Assembly: GCA_902362365.1 (NCBI GenBank)
Contig: CABIVQ010000035.1
Location: forward strand, 1-35,991
DNA length: 35,991 nt
Origin: Clostridiaceae bacterium
GTDB taxonomy: Bacteria > Bacillota > Clostridia > Peptostreptococcales > Peptostreptococcaceae
Direction of reading: 5' to 3'
Position 1 is the first letter of the stretch; each line of letters begins with the position of its first letter. A program made the translations under genes and the position numbers. The notes under the pieces are model-generated. The model was not told the origin of the DNA. It was given only the letters and a program-made list of their open reading frames with translations, and searched no databases. This document shows, one piece after another, positions 25,794-34,573 of this stretch.

Positions 25794-26744
25794 TCACCTC
25801 ACACATAATACATATATTAATGTAAATACTATCATTGAAGCTATCGATGTAGCATACATTATCCTATTTGTTTTTACTATATCATCACTTTCTATTTCTC
25901 TATCTTTGTCTCCAATAGTAGGCTTATACACTTCTTGTCCAAAGTATATATTAGTTCCACCTAGTTGAATTCCTAAAGCTCCTGCTACTGCACCTTCTGA
26001 AAATGCACAGTTAGGACTTTTATGATTTTTCCTATCTCGGATTGCTATATTTGCAGCATTTTTATAGTTATATCCTAGCACCAGACTACCTATAGACATT
26101 AATAATACTGATATTCTAGCTGGTATATAGTTTGCAATATCATCTATTTTTGCAGATGCAAAACCTATATGTAGATATTTTTCATTCTTATATCCAACAG
26201 TAGAATCTAATGTATTTACCGCTTTATATGCCATAGCAAGAGGTGCTCCTCCTATAAAAGCAAAAAACATAGGTGCAATAATTCCATCTACAGTATTTTC
26301 AGCAACAGTTTCTACGGTAGCTCTTATTATTTCAGCTTCACTTAAATGTTCCGTATCTCTACCAACTATATAAGATAGCTGTATTCTAGATTGTTCTAAG
26401 TCTCCAGTTTTAAGTACCCTATATATTTTTACTGCCTCATCTTTTAAACACTTTGTTGCCAATGTTGTATATATGATAAAGGCATTTACAAATACAAATA
26501 CATATGGATTAAAACTACTAAGCTTAATTATTAGATAAGTAATTAAATAAGTTGGTATTACAGTAAAAAACCATAATACAAATCCACCTATTTTTAAATC
26601 CTTATCAGTCTTTGCTACTTTTCTCACTTTCTTTTCTACATACCTTATAAGTTTTCCTATATAACGTACTGGATGTGGAAAAGAGTATGGATCTCCTACA
26701 ATTAAATCTGTTATATATCCAATATAAATAGATAATATATTCAT
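25794..26744 (-). CDS. cbiB: Adenosylcobinamide-phosphate synthase
   Basis: CbiB joins the aminopropanol (phosphate) arm to adenosylcobyric acid at the membrane. The 316-residue integral membrane protein has the family start D-L-I-V-G-D-P-Y-S-F-P-H-P-V-R-Y-I-G near 13-30. It also has A-E-N-T-V-D-G-I-I-A-P near 148 and N-C-A-F-S-E-G-A-V-A-G-A-L-G near 247, with about 5 hydrophobic segments. It starts one base after the cbiA stop, using an AGAGGAAG site within cbiA. Confidence 0.95.
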   Translation of the reverse strand: MNILSIYIGYITDLIVGDPYSFPHPVRYIGKLIRYVEKKVRKVAKTDKDLKIGGFVLWFFTVIPTYLITYLIIKLSSFNPYVFVFVNAFIIYTTLATKCLKDEAVKIYRVLKTGDLEQSRIQLSYIVGRDTEHLSEAEIIRATVETVAENTVDGIIAPMFFAFIGGAPLAMAYKAVNTLDSTVGYKNEKYLHIGFASAKIDDIANYIPARISVLLMSIGSLVLGYNYKNAANIAIRDRKNHKSPNCAFSEGAVAGALGIQLGGTNIYFGQEVYKPTIGDKDREIESDDIVKTNRIMYATSIASMIVFTLIYVLCVR

Positions 26745-26745
26745 A

Positions 26746-28110
26746 CTACTTACTTCCTCTTATTAAAAAGTTTTCTATACATTCTAAGTTATTATAAAAA
26801 TGTGTATGTAGATATGTAGCTAAAGTATTGCCTTTGCTATATCCACCTTCCCATTCATCAATAACCTTTCCTGCTCTTTCTTTTCTCATTATATAAGCAC
26901 ATGGTTCATTACTTTCAAATATAGAATGATGGAACTCATGACCTTTTATAATCTGAGATTTTCTTGCTAAAACTGTATCTTCCTTTGCTTCTCCATAACA
27001 ATAACCAAATCTTTTTAAAGACGCTGTCATTTTGCTAGTACCTTCAAATATTCCTACCATTTCGTACTCTTTATTGTCTTTATCTAGTAGACGGTCTCCT
27101 AAGTACATTAATCCACCACATTCTGCATATATTGGAATATTATTTTCATGAGCTTTTTTTATTGAAAGCCTCATTGATTCATTTTTATCTAATTCTTCTT
27201 TAAATATTTCTGGGAAGCCTCCTCCGATATAAATGTAATTAGCTTCTGGAACTTCTTTATCTTCAATTGGACTAAAGTACTTTATTTCTAATCCTAGCTT
27301 ATCTAATAATTCTATATTTTCTCTATAATAAAAATTAAAAGCTTTATCATATGCAATTGCTATCGATTTATTTTCTATCCTATTTTTATTTATAAAATTA
27401 TCTAAATTAAAATTACTTTCTACTTCTTGTACGTCTGATATTTCTAGTATTTTATCTATATCTATGTACTTCTCTATTTCATCTGCAAGATTATCGAACT
27501 TAGATTTTAAAGAATCCATTTCTACACTAGGTACTAGTCCTAAATGTCTTGATTCTAGTGAAAATTCACTATTTGGAGGAAAATAGCCTAATACTTCAAC
27601 CTTACAATATGTCTCTATTGCTTGTTTAAGTATTTCATAGTGACTTTTAGATTTTACATTATTTAATATAACTCCTCCTATATTGACGTCTTTATCTAAC
27701 TCTTTATATCCAAGTACCATTGCTGCTGCAGATGCTGCCATTGCCTTAGCATTTATAACTAAAATTACTGGAGCTTTTAAAAGCTTTGATGCATAAGAGC
27801 TTGTACAACTATTTAAATCTATTCCAAGCCCATCATATAGTCCCATAACACCTTCAACAACTGATATATCTGCATCCTTTGACGCTTCATTCACTATATA
27901 TTTAATCTTTTCATCATCTAGCATATATGAATCTAAGTTTCTGGAATGTCTTCCTGTTATAAAAGTATGATAAGATGGATCAATATAATCAGGACCTACC
28001 TTATAAGGTTGCACCTTCATGTTTCTTTTTGTAAGTGCTTGCATTATTCCCAGGGAAATTGTAGTTTTTCCTACACCGCTGTTAGTTCCTGCAATTAATA
28101 TTTTTTTCAT
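26746..28110 (-). CDS. cbiA: Cobyrinate a,c-diamide synthase
   Basis: CbiA amidates the a and c side chains using glutamine and ATP. The 454-residue protein has an N-terminal P-loop/dethiobiotin-synthetase-like domain (A-G-T-N-S-G-V-G-K-T-T at 7-17, then Y-K-V-G-P-D-Y-I-D). Its C-terminal class I glutamine amidotransferase domain has Cys in Y-A-E-C-G-G-L-M-Y-L-G and a late H-E-F-H-H-S histidine motif. I choose the ATG at 28108-28110, with AGGTGA a few bases ahead; a GTG three codons earlier falls in that site. It follows cbiP by 27 bases. Confidence 0.94.
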   Translation of the reverse strand: MKKILIAGTNSGVGKTTISLGIMQALTKRNMKVQPYKVGPDYIDPSYHTFITGRHSRNLDSYMLDDEKIKYIVNEASKDADISVVEGVMGLYDGLGIDLNSCTSSYASKLLKAPVILVINAKAMAASAAAMVLGYKELDKDVNIGGVILNNVKSKSHYEILKQAIETYCKVEVLGYFPPNSEFSLESRHLGLVPSVEMDSLKSKFDNLADEIEKYIDIDKILEISDVQEVESNFNLDNFINKNRIENKSIAIAYDKAFNFYYRENIELLDKLGLEIKYFSPIEDKEVPEANYIYIGGGFPEIFKEELDKNESMRLSIKKAHENNIPIYAECGGLMYLGDRLLDKDNKEYEMVGIFEGTSKMTASLKRFGYCYGEAKEDTVLARKSQIIKGHEFHHSIFESNEPCAYIMRKERAGKVIDEWEGGYSKGNTLATYLHTHFYNNLECIENFLIRGSK

Positions 28111-28137
28111 ATATCTCACCTAACCGTATTGTATTTT

Positions 28138-29655
28138 CTAATCATTCATAATTTCGTATATTTTATCTATATCTAAGTGTTTTCTTAGGAAATCTGCTAA
28201 TTTGTCATATTCATTTTCCTTAAATTCTTTAAATGAACCTACCTTACTTTCTATACTTTCTAAGCCTTTACTTTGTCTTATATTATTTAGTAAAGCTCTA
28301 GTAAATTCTATTTCATCGAAAATTCCATGGATATATGTTCCAAATACATTTCCTTCATTGTTTACGCTACCTTCAGTATAATTAACTTCTTCACCTAACT
28401 TTTCAGTTATAGTATCTAAATTCCTTATATCATTACCTATGTTTGTAACACCCATATGTATTTCATATCCACTTATTTCTTTTCCTGATAAGCATTCAAG
28501 GTATCCACTTAATCCTTCACATATAGTTGCCTTTACTTGAGTAGTTGTTTTTTCTTGCTCAAATATAGTTTCTGTATCTAATAGACCTATTCCATCATAC
28601 TCTTCTACTTCACCTTCTACATGATAAGGGTCTTTTAACTTTTTACCTAACATCTGATATCCTCCACAGATACCAACTATTAACTTACCTTTTTTATGTA
28701 ATGATTTTATTTGATCTTCTAATCCATTTTCTCTAATAAATTTAAGGTCATCTATCGTACTTTTGCTTCCAGGTATAATTACTATATCTGGATTTCCTAA
28801 AGATTCTCCATAATCAACATACCTTACACTTACATCTTCTTGAGTTTCAAATATATGAAAATCTGTAAAGTTAGACATATGAGGAGTTCTTATTATTTCT
28901 ATGTGTACATCTTTTACTCCAACAGCTTTCTTAAATCTTGTAGTCACACTGTCTTCGTCTTCTATTTTTATATCGTTATAAGGAAGCACTCCTAGTACAG
29001 GAACTTTTATAATTTCTTCTAGCATTTTAACGCCTTCTTCTAAAAGTTCTTTTCTCCCCCTAAACTTATTTATAATTACACCTTTAACTCTTTTTCTTTC
29101 TTCTTCATTTAATAAAAGCATTGTACCTGCTAAAGAAGCAAATACTCCACCTCTATCTATGTCTCCAACTATTATTACTGGAGAGTCTGCAATTTGTGCC
29201 ATTCCCATGTTAGAAATATCTCTTGCTTTTAAGTTAATTTCAGCACAACTCCCTGCACCTTCCATAACTGTAATGTCGTATTTACTATTTAATTCATTAA
29301 AAGTTTCTTTCAACACATCCATTAGTTGAAGTTTGTAGTCATGATATTCTACTGATGACATATTTCCTACAACCTTACCTCTGACTATAACTTGACTTTT
29401 ATGATTTCCTGACGGTTTTAGCAGTATTGGGTTCATATCTGCTATTGGCTCTAAACCAGAAGCTTCTGCTTGAGAAACTTGAGCTCTTCCCATCTCTAGA
29501 CCTTCCTTTGTTATAAAAGAATTTAAAGCCATATTTTGTGATTTAAATGGTACAACAGTAAATCCATCTTGTTTAAATATTCTACATAATCCTGTTACTA
29601 TAGTACTTTTTCCAACGTTTGAAGCTGTACCTTGTAGCATTATTTTTTTGCCCAT
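28138..29655 (-). CDS. cbiP: Cobyric acid synthase
   Basis: CbiP amidates side chains b, d, e and g to give adenosylcobyric acid. The 505-residue protein begins [13 protein letters not shown], has D-R-G-G-V-F-A-S-L near 170, and the C-terminal glutaminase nucleophile in [11 protein letters not shown] near 335. H-G-I-F-D near 460 holds the triad histidine. It is the first gene behind the cobalamin riboswitch and its terminator, so it and the 17 genes after it are switched off when adenosylcobalamin is plentiful. AAGGAAGTGAG precedes the ATG. Confidence 0.95.
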   Translation of the reverse strand: MGKKIMLQGTASNVGKSTIVTGLCRIFKQDGFTVVPFKSQNMALNSFITKEGLEMGRAQVSQAEASGLEPIADMNPILLKPSGNHKSQVIVRGKVVGNMSSVEYHDYKLQLMDVLKETFNELNSKYDITVMEGAGSCAEINLKARDISNMGMAQIADSPVIIVGDIDRGGVFASLAGTMLLLNEEERKRVKGVIINKFRGRKELLEEGVKMLEEIIKVPVLGVLPYNDIKIEDEDSVTTRFKKAVGVKDVHIEIIRTPHMSNFTDFHIFETQEDVSVRYVDYGESLGNPDIVIIPGSKSTIDDLKFIRENGLEDQIKSLHKKGKLIVGICGGYQMLGKKLKDPYHVEGEVEEYDGIGLLDTETIFEQEKTTTQVKATICEGLSGYLECLSGKEISGYEIHMGVTNIGNDIRNLDTITEKLGEEVNYTEGSVNNEGNVFGTYIHGIFDEIEFTRALLNNIRQSKGLESIESKVGSFKEFKENEYDKLADFLRKHLDIDKIYEIMND

Positions 29656-29720
29656 TATCTCACTTCCTTTTTTCTTATAATTTAAAATAGGGTGTAAGAA
29701 ATTGAATTTTTATAATATTA

Positions 29721-29756
29721 AAAAAAGTCCGAATTTTTTAGTTTTCGGACTTTTTT
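29721..29756 (-). terminator. Riboswitch-controlled terminator ahead of cbiP
   Basis: A perfect 13-bp stem (29721-29733 with 29744-29756) has a 10-base loop and is followed by a U-run on the minus strand. It lies between the B12 aptamer and cbiP and is the expression platform. The 9-base stretch 29788-29796 can pair (8 of 9) with 29740-29748, which would break this hairpin and act as antiterminator. Confidence 0.88.
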
Positions 29757-29780
29757 ATTTCATAATATATCAAATAAAAG

Positions 29781-29965
29781 CTTCACCCCGAAGACTCTAT
29801 TATAAAATTAATATAGGCAGGTCTCCTGGCTTAACTTCATTCTAATCCTATACCTTCCCATCTTAATTGACAGTGGTTTATAATAGTTTCGTCTGTTTCA
29901 CAGTAGCGGGGGCTGCAAAGGCATATCACCTTTTTCCCTTTTAATCCTTGAGCTTATTAGGAACC
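29781..29965 (-). promoter_or_regulatory. Adenosylcobalamin riboswitch
   Basis: On the minus strand the conserved elements appear in order: GGTGATATGCC (29920-29930), GCAGCCCCCGCTACTG (29901-29916) and the B12 box GCCAGGAGACCTGCC (29816-29830). Short connecting helices occupy the usual spacing. The 5' boundary is approximate. It is followed by the terminator at 29721-29756, so it controls transcription of cbiP-hemB. It begins only about 15 bases after the cobC stop; I see no convincing separate promoter in that gap, so it may be transcribed from the cobT side or from within cobC. Confidence 0.95.
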
Positions 29966-29980
29966 TAGTTAATCTTATAT

Positions 29981-30589
29981 TCAATTTTTTAAAAAGCTTG
30001 TATTATTCATACTACTTACTACAGTGAATCCATTATCTACTTCCAAAATAGTAACTGAACAGTTATCTATCTTAAAGTTCCAATGGTATTCATAAGAGTT
30101 TGATATTAAATAAGTAATGATATTTCTAATAGTTCCTCCATGAGAACAAATAAGAATCGTTTTGTTATCATTATCATCTATTATTGCTTTTATCTCTTTT
30201 GATACTCTGTTGTAAGAATCTATTAAGCTTTCTCCATTTGGATATCTATATTCATATCCTTTATCTATCATTTTTTGAAATTCCTCTGGATATTTAACTT
30301 TAATTTCATTGAAATCAAGTCCTTCAAAATCTCCAAAGCTTATTTCTTTTAAACAATCTTTTTCTATTATGTCTATATTTCTTTGTTTTGCTATATACTC
30401 TACAGTATGCTTTGTCCTCGATGATGTGGTAGTATATATTTTGTCTATACTTTGAGATTGTAAAAATTCTGTAAGCTCTATAATCTGATTTTTACCTTCT
30501 TCACTTAACATACTATCTATATGACCTGATAACTTTTTATTTCTGTTATCTTCTGTAATTGCATGTCTTACCAATATTAATTTTATCAT
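29981..30589 (-). CDS. cobC: Alpha-ribazole phosphatase / histidine phosphatase family
   Basis: CobC removes the 5'-phosphate from alpha-ribazole phosphate or adenosylcobalamin phosphate. The 202-residue protein is a histidine phosphatase: L-V-R-H-A-I-T-E-D-N at 6-15 holds the phospho-histidine (R-H-A in place of the common R-H-G). G-D-F-E-G-L is near 91, Y-P-N-G-E-S near 116, and C-S-H-G-G-T-I-R-N near 148. Other phosphoglycerate-mutase-like enzymes share these motifs; the function is assigned from its place at the end of cobT-cobU-cobS. GGAGAG lies ahead of the ATG, 19 bases after cobS. Confidence 0.87.
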   Translation of the reverse strand: MIKLILVRHAITEDNRNKKLSGHIDSMLSEEGKNQIIELTEFLQSQSIDKIYTTTSSRTKHTVEYIAKQRNIDIIEKDCLKEISFGDFEGLDFNEIKVKYPEEFQKMIDKGYEYRYPNGESLIDSYNRVSKEIKAIIDDNDNKTILICSHGGTIRNIITYLISNSYEYHWNFKIDNCSVTILEVDNGFTVVSSMNNTSFLKN

Positions 30590-30608
30590 AATCTCTCCTT
30601 TTTTAAGG

Positions 30609-31382
30609 CTAAACTATAAATATTAATGATATATATATATAAATTAAATATATAAGCTCTGATAATTCTATGCTACAACCTAATATATCTCCAGTTACTC
30701 CATCTATTTTCTTATAAACATGATTTTTAAATATAACATTAAATAAGAAAACTACTGGTACAGAAATTAGTATACTTATTAATACTGCATTTGTTGACGC
30801 GAATATAAACTTAGAAATTAATCCTAGCATTACTAGTGAATACGATGTAGCAGTTAAAAACATTCCTAATGAACATTTTCCTATGAATAAGTTTCCTAAT
30901 CCATTCTTTCTAGGTGTTGCTGTTTTATAAGTTAAAACTAAAACACCAAGTCTACCTAAAATAGGCATAAACATTACAAGCCATAATAATCCTTTATTTA
31001 TGATACTGTAAATAAATCCTACTTTAAATAATAATAAAAACATTACTGCTAAAAGTGAATTTGTTCCTAATCTAGAATCCTTCATTATTTCTAGCATCTT
31101 TTCTTTATCTCTATAACTGTATAATGCGTCAAAGGTATCACCTAGGCCATCTATATGGAGTCCTCCTGTAAGTATTACTGCACTTAACGTAATTATCAGA
31201 GAAGTTATAAATGGATCAAATATCATAAGAGATATTTTACCAATTAACAGTTCTAATACCCCAAGCACTAACCCTACTAACGGAAAATAAGATAAAGTTT
31301 TATGAAACTCTTCATCAAATCCAACATTTATATTTATGGGAATTCTAGTCATGAATTGTAGTATCGAAATAAATCTTTTCAT
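30609..31382 (-). CDS. cobS: Adenosylcobinamide-GDP ribazoletransferase (cobalamin synthase)
   Basis: CobS condenses adenosylcobinamide-GDP with alpha-ribazole (phosphate) in the membrane. The 257-residue protein has about 6-7 hydrophobic segments. It has F-M-T-R-I-P-I near 10, the metal-binding G-G-L-H-I-D-G-L-G-D-T-F-D-A near 73-86, D-S-R-L-G-T-N near 101 and the C-terminal G-D-I-L-G-C-S-I-E-L. AAGGAT precedes the ATG. It starts 2 bases after the cobU stop. Confidence 0.94.
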   Translation of the reverse strand: MKRFISILQFMTRIPININVGFDEEFHKTLSYFPLVGLVLGVLELLIGKISLMIFDPFITSLIITLSAVILTGGLHIDGLGDTFDALYSYRDKEKMLEIMKDSRLGTNSLLAVMFLLLFKVGFIYSIINKGLLWLVMFMPILGRLGVLVLTYKTATPRKNGLGNLFIGKCSLGMFLTATSYSLVMLGLISKFIFASTNAVLISILISVPVVFLFNVIFKNHVYKKIDGVTGDILGCSIELSELIYLIYIYISLIFIV

Positions 31383-31384
31383 AA

Positions 31385-31945
31385 CTATCCTTTTATCCTC
31401 ATAGGTATACCACTTACTACAAAGTGAACTTCATCACTTTTAGATGCAATAAGTTGATTAATCCTACCTACAATATCAGAGTATATTCTACTAAGTTTGT
31501 TTCCTGGAACAATTCCCATACCTAATTCGTTGGTAACAAATACAAAGTATAAATCGGTTAATTTAATTTCTTCTAATAATTTATTAACTTGATCTTTGAT
31601 ATACAATTCTAGAGCATTTATCTCATCTGATTTTGCATTATCTATATCGATGTCATAACTAAACATTAAGTTATTAACTAACAAAGTAACACAATCTAGG
31701 ATGACTGTTTCATGATTATCATTAATTTCTCTTATTATAGAGTATATATCTTTGTAGATTTCATAAGTCTTCCATTCTGAAGGTCTACTGTCTTGATGTT
31801 TCTTTACTCTATCTTTCATTTCATCATCAAAAGGTATTGATGTTGCTATATATGCTGTTTTATTATTTCTATCCTTACATAGTAACTCTGCAAAGCTGCT
31901 TTTACCAGACCTTGCTCCACCAGTAACTAGAATAATTTCACTCAT
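31385..31945 (-). CDS. cobU: Adenosylcobinamide kinase / guanylyltransferase
   Basis: CobU phosphorylates adenosylcobinamide and transfers GMP to it. The 186-residue protein has the P-loop V-T-G-G-A-R-S-G-K-S at 7-16, and His50 in K-K-H-Q-D-S-R-P-S-E-W, the guanylylated residue. V-T-N-E-L-G-M-G-I-V-P is near 138. The start is the ATG at 31943-31945 with AAGGAG 7 bases upstream; an in-frame TTG six codons earlier lies ahead of the site and is rejected. It begins about 20 bases after the cobT stop. Confidence 0.94.
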   Translation of the reverse strand: MSEIILVTGGARSGKSSFAELLCKDRNNKTAYIATSIPFDDEMKDRVKKHQDSRPSEWKTYEIYKDIYSIIREINDNHETVILDCVTLLVNNLMFSYDIDIDNAKSDEINALELYIKDQVNKLLEEIKLTDLYFVFVTNELGMGIVPGNKLSRIYSDIVGRINQLIASKSDEVHFVVSGIPMRIKG

Positions 31946-31966
31946 ATTACTTCTCCTTATCAAGCT

Positions 31967-33034
31967 CTATCTTCCTAACATATCTATTTCATCATATGTT
32001 ACCATATTCTTATATGTAAAGTTGCAAGCTTCTATTATATTAAATGCTAGTGCAGCTCCACTACCTTCACCTAATCTCATATCCATATTTAATACTGGGC
32101 TTAACTTTATTATTTCTAAAGCTTTTTGAGTTCCAGGTTCTGCAGATAAATGTGAACCTATCATATAATCTCTAGTTATTGGATTTATAGTATATGCAAG
32201 TAATGCAGCTGCATAAGATATGAATCCATCTATTACAACTGGTGTTTTATTAGCACTACATCCTAAAATTACACCTGCCATAGCTCCTATTTCAAATCCA
32301 CCAACCTTAGCTAGTGTATCTATGCCATCTTTGGGATTAGGTTGATTTAATTCTATTGCATTTCTTATTACATCAGCTTTATGCTTTAATCTTTCTTTCT
32401 TAAGACCAGCACCTATTCCTGTTATCTCTTCAGGATCACATCCACCTATTACAGATATTATTGCTGTACTTGGGGTAGTATTACAAATTCCCATTTCTCC
32501 AATTCCCACAACACTGTATCCCTTTTCTATATAAGTTTCAGCCATTTCTATTCCTATTTCTAAACATCTTACTGCTTCTTCTCTAGTCATAGCCGGACCT
32601 TTCGCCATATTTGAAGTGCATTTTCTTATCTTATAATCTAAAACACCTTCCATTTTTTCATCAGTATTAATACCCACATCTACAGCAACTACATCTGCTC
32701 CAACAAACTTCGCTATAGTTCCAACACCACATGTTCCATTTGCAAAGTTAGGAAATTGAAGTTTTGTTATCTCTTGCGGATCTGGCGCTACTCCTTCTTC
32801 ATATACACCATGGTCAGCCCCAAAAGCTATAACTACTTTTTTATCTGTGTCAAAAAATTTACTTCTATAAATACCTGCTAATTGAGCACAGATGTCCTCC
32901 ATTTTGCCTAAACTACCTTGAGGCTTTGCTTGTCTATCTAATCTATGTCTTGCTGCTTCTATATAAGCTTGATCAAGTGGCTCTATATTATTTAAAGCTT
33001 TCTCTAACATTGATGTACTTTCTAATACGCTCAT
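31967..33034 (-). CDS. cobT: Nicotinate-nucleotide:base phosphoribosyltransferase
   Basis: CobT activates the lower-ligand base (dimethylbenzimidazole or another base) to its alpha-ribotide. The 355-residue protein has Q-A-K-P-Q-G-S-L-G near 25, F-G-A-D-H-G-V near 65, G-E-M-G-I-C-N-T-T-P near 170 and the catalytic glutamate in S-A-E-P-G-T-Q near 307. Length is normal. I choose the ATG at 33032-33034, 11 bases after AAGGAG; a GTG four codons earlier abuts that site. It is the first gene of cobT-cobU-cobS-cobC, which lies upstream of the riboswitch and so escapes direct riboswitch control. Confidence 0.94.
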   Translation of the reverse strand: MSVLESTSMLEKALNNIEPLDQAYIEAARHRLDRQAKPQGSLGKMEDICAQLAGIYRSKFFDTDKKVVIAFGADHGVYEEGVAPDPQEITKLQFPNFANGTCGVGTIAKFVGADVVAVDVGINTDEKMEGVLDYKIRKCTSNMAKGPAMTREEAVRCLEIGIEMAETYIEKGYSVVGIGEMGICNTTPSTAIISVIGGCDPEEITGIGAGLKKERLKHKADVIRNAIELNQPNPKDGIDTLAKVGGFEIGAMAGVILGCSANKTPVVIDGFISYAAALLAYTINPITRDYMIGSHLSAEPGTQKALEIIKLSPVLNMDMRLGEGSGAALAFNIIEACNFTYKNMVTYDEIDMLGR

Positions 33035-33074
33035 CTTATGGTTCACTCCTTATATACTATTTTTTACAAAATTT

Positions 33075-33096
33075 AACCTAGCCAAAAGGCTAGGTT
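33075..33096. terminator. Hairpin between hemL and cobT
   Basis: A perfect 9-bp G/C-containing stem (33075-33083 with 33088-33096) has a 4-base loop. The plus-strand side has a T-run, but the minus-strand tail is weak (AAATTTTG), so it may stop hemA-hemL transcripts only partly. A nearby CTAGG on the minus strand (complement within 33115-33119) could pair with the first arm instead. The rest of the 33097-33259 gap is AT-rich with no clear promoter that I can support. Confidence 0.55.
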
Positions 33097-33259
33097 TTTA
33101 ATAACTTCATTTTGCCTAGTCTGATTTCAACATAAGATGATATTTTTCTCATAAAATACTTTAACTTAAATAAATATTCTACATTTTTATCTTATATCCT
33201 CTTATATATCTATTAAAACTGGCCTAAAAGTTCTATTTTATTTTGTATCTTTTAATCTC

Positions 33260-34555
33260 CTATAAGTTGTGTGCTACTTTTAATGCTTCATAGTTAGCAT
33301 TTATTGTATTCTCTATATCTTCATCTGTATGTGCATTTGATAAAAACATAGCTTCATATTGACTAGGTCCAACAAGTATACCTCTTTCTAATAATTCTTT
33401 GAAGTATAAGTTAAACTTATCTATATCACATTTTTTAGCATCATCATAACTTTCTACAGGGCCTTTTGTAAAGAATAAACATACTAAAGAACCAGCTCTA
33501 TTTACTGTATAATCTAAACCTAATTTTTTTAAGTTAGACTTTATTCCCTCTTCTAGCTTTATAGCTTTTCTTTCTAACTCAGTATAAATCTGAGGATTAT
33601 CCCTTAATATTTCTAAATTCCTTTTGCCCATATACATTGCTAATGGATTACCTGATAAAGTACCTGCTTGATATACAGGACCTACAGGAGAAACAACATC
33701 CATTATTTCCTTCTTACCACCATAAGCACCAACTGGAAGACCTGCTCCTATTATCTTCCCAAAACAAACCATATCCGGATTTATTCCAAAATATTTTGGT
33801 GAACTATTATAACTTATTCTGAATCCAGTTATTACTTCATCAAATATTAAAACAGCTCCATATTCTGTACATAAATCCCTTAAAAGTTGTATAAATTCTT
33901 GTTTCCCTTTAACTAATCCCATGTTTCCTGATATAGTTTCTACTATTACTGCTGCTATATCATTACCCTGCTCTTCAAAAATTCTTCTTACATCATCTAA
34001 GTCATTATATTTAGCTACTAAAGTATGCTTTACTACATCATCAGGTACACCTGGGCTTGTAGGTACCCCATATGTTAAAGCTCCAGAACCAGATTGAACT
34101 AACAATGCATCTGAATGTCCATGATAACATCCTTCAAACTTTAATATTTTATTTCTTCCAGTATATCCTCTAGCTACTCTTAAGGCACTCATTGTTGCTT
34201 CTGTTCCAGAGTTAACCATACGAACTTGATCTATTGCTGGATATGCATCAACTATTATCTTTGCCATTTCCACTTCTATTTCAGTAGGAACTCCAAAACT
34301 AGTTCCTCTTTTAATAACATCTTCTATACCTTCAGTTAATTCCTTAGGAGAATGTCCTAACATAAGTGGCCCCCAAGAACAAATATAATCAATGTACTCA
34401 TTTCCATCTACATCATATATTTTACTTCCATGAGCATGGTCTACAAATATAGGACTTAATCCTACTGATTTAAATGCTCTAACTGGACTGTTAACCCCTC
34501 CAGGTATATACTTTACTGCTTCTTCATATACTTTAACTGATTTTTCATGCTTCAT
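33260..34555 (-). CDS. hemL: Glutamate-1-semialdehyde 2,1-aminomutase
   Basis: HemL converts glutamate-1-semialdehyde to 5-aminolevulinate. The 431-residue PLP enzyme has P-G-G-V-N-S-P-V-R-A-F near 18-28, N-S-G-T-E-A-T near 115, E-G-C-Y-H-G-H-S-D near 141, and the PLP lysine K267 in C-F-G-K-I-I-G-A-G. The start is the ATG at 34553-34555, 8 bases after AGGAGG; an ATG two codons earlier is only 2 bases from that site. It follows hemA by 18 bases and forms the C5-pathway operon with it. Confidence 0.95.
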   Translation of the reverse strand: MKHEKSVKVYEEAVKYIPGGVNSPVRAFKSVGLSPIFVDHAHGSKIYDVDGNEYIDYICSWGPLMLGHSPKELTEGIEDVIKRGTSFGVPTEIEVEMAKIIVDAYPAIDQVRMVNSGTEATMSALRVARGYTGRNKILKFEGCYHGHSDALLVQSGSGALTYGVPTSPGVPDDVVKHTLVAKYNDLDDVRRIFEEQGNDIAAVIVETISGNMGLVKGKQEFIQLLRDLCTEYGAVLIFDEVITGFRISYNSSPKYFGINPDMVCFGKIIGAGLPVGAYGGKKEIMDVVSPVGPVYQAGTLSGNPLAMYMGKRNLEILRDNPQIYTELERKAIKLEEGIKSNLKKLGLDYTVNRAGSLVCLFFTKGPVESYDDAKKCDIDKFNLYFKELLERGILVGPSQYEAMFLSNAHTDEDIENTINANYEALKVAHNL

Positions 34556-34573
34556 CTGCATATCCTCCTGAGA

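Noticed and set aside
29960..30010. A dedicated promoter for the riboswitch-cbiP operon
   Set aside because: TATAAG-like sequence is present, but no -35 at suitable distance is convincing, so it is not listed.
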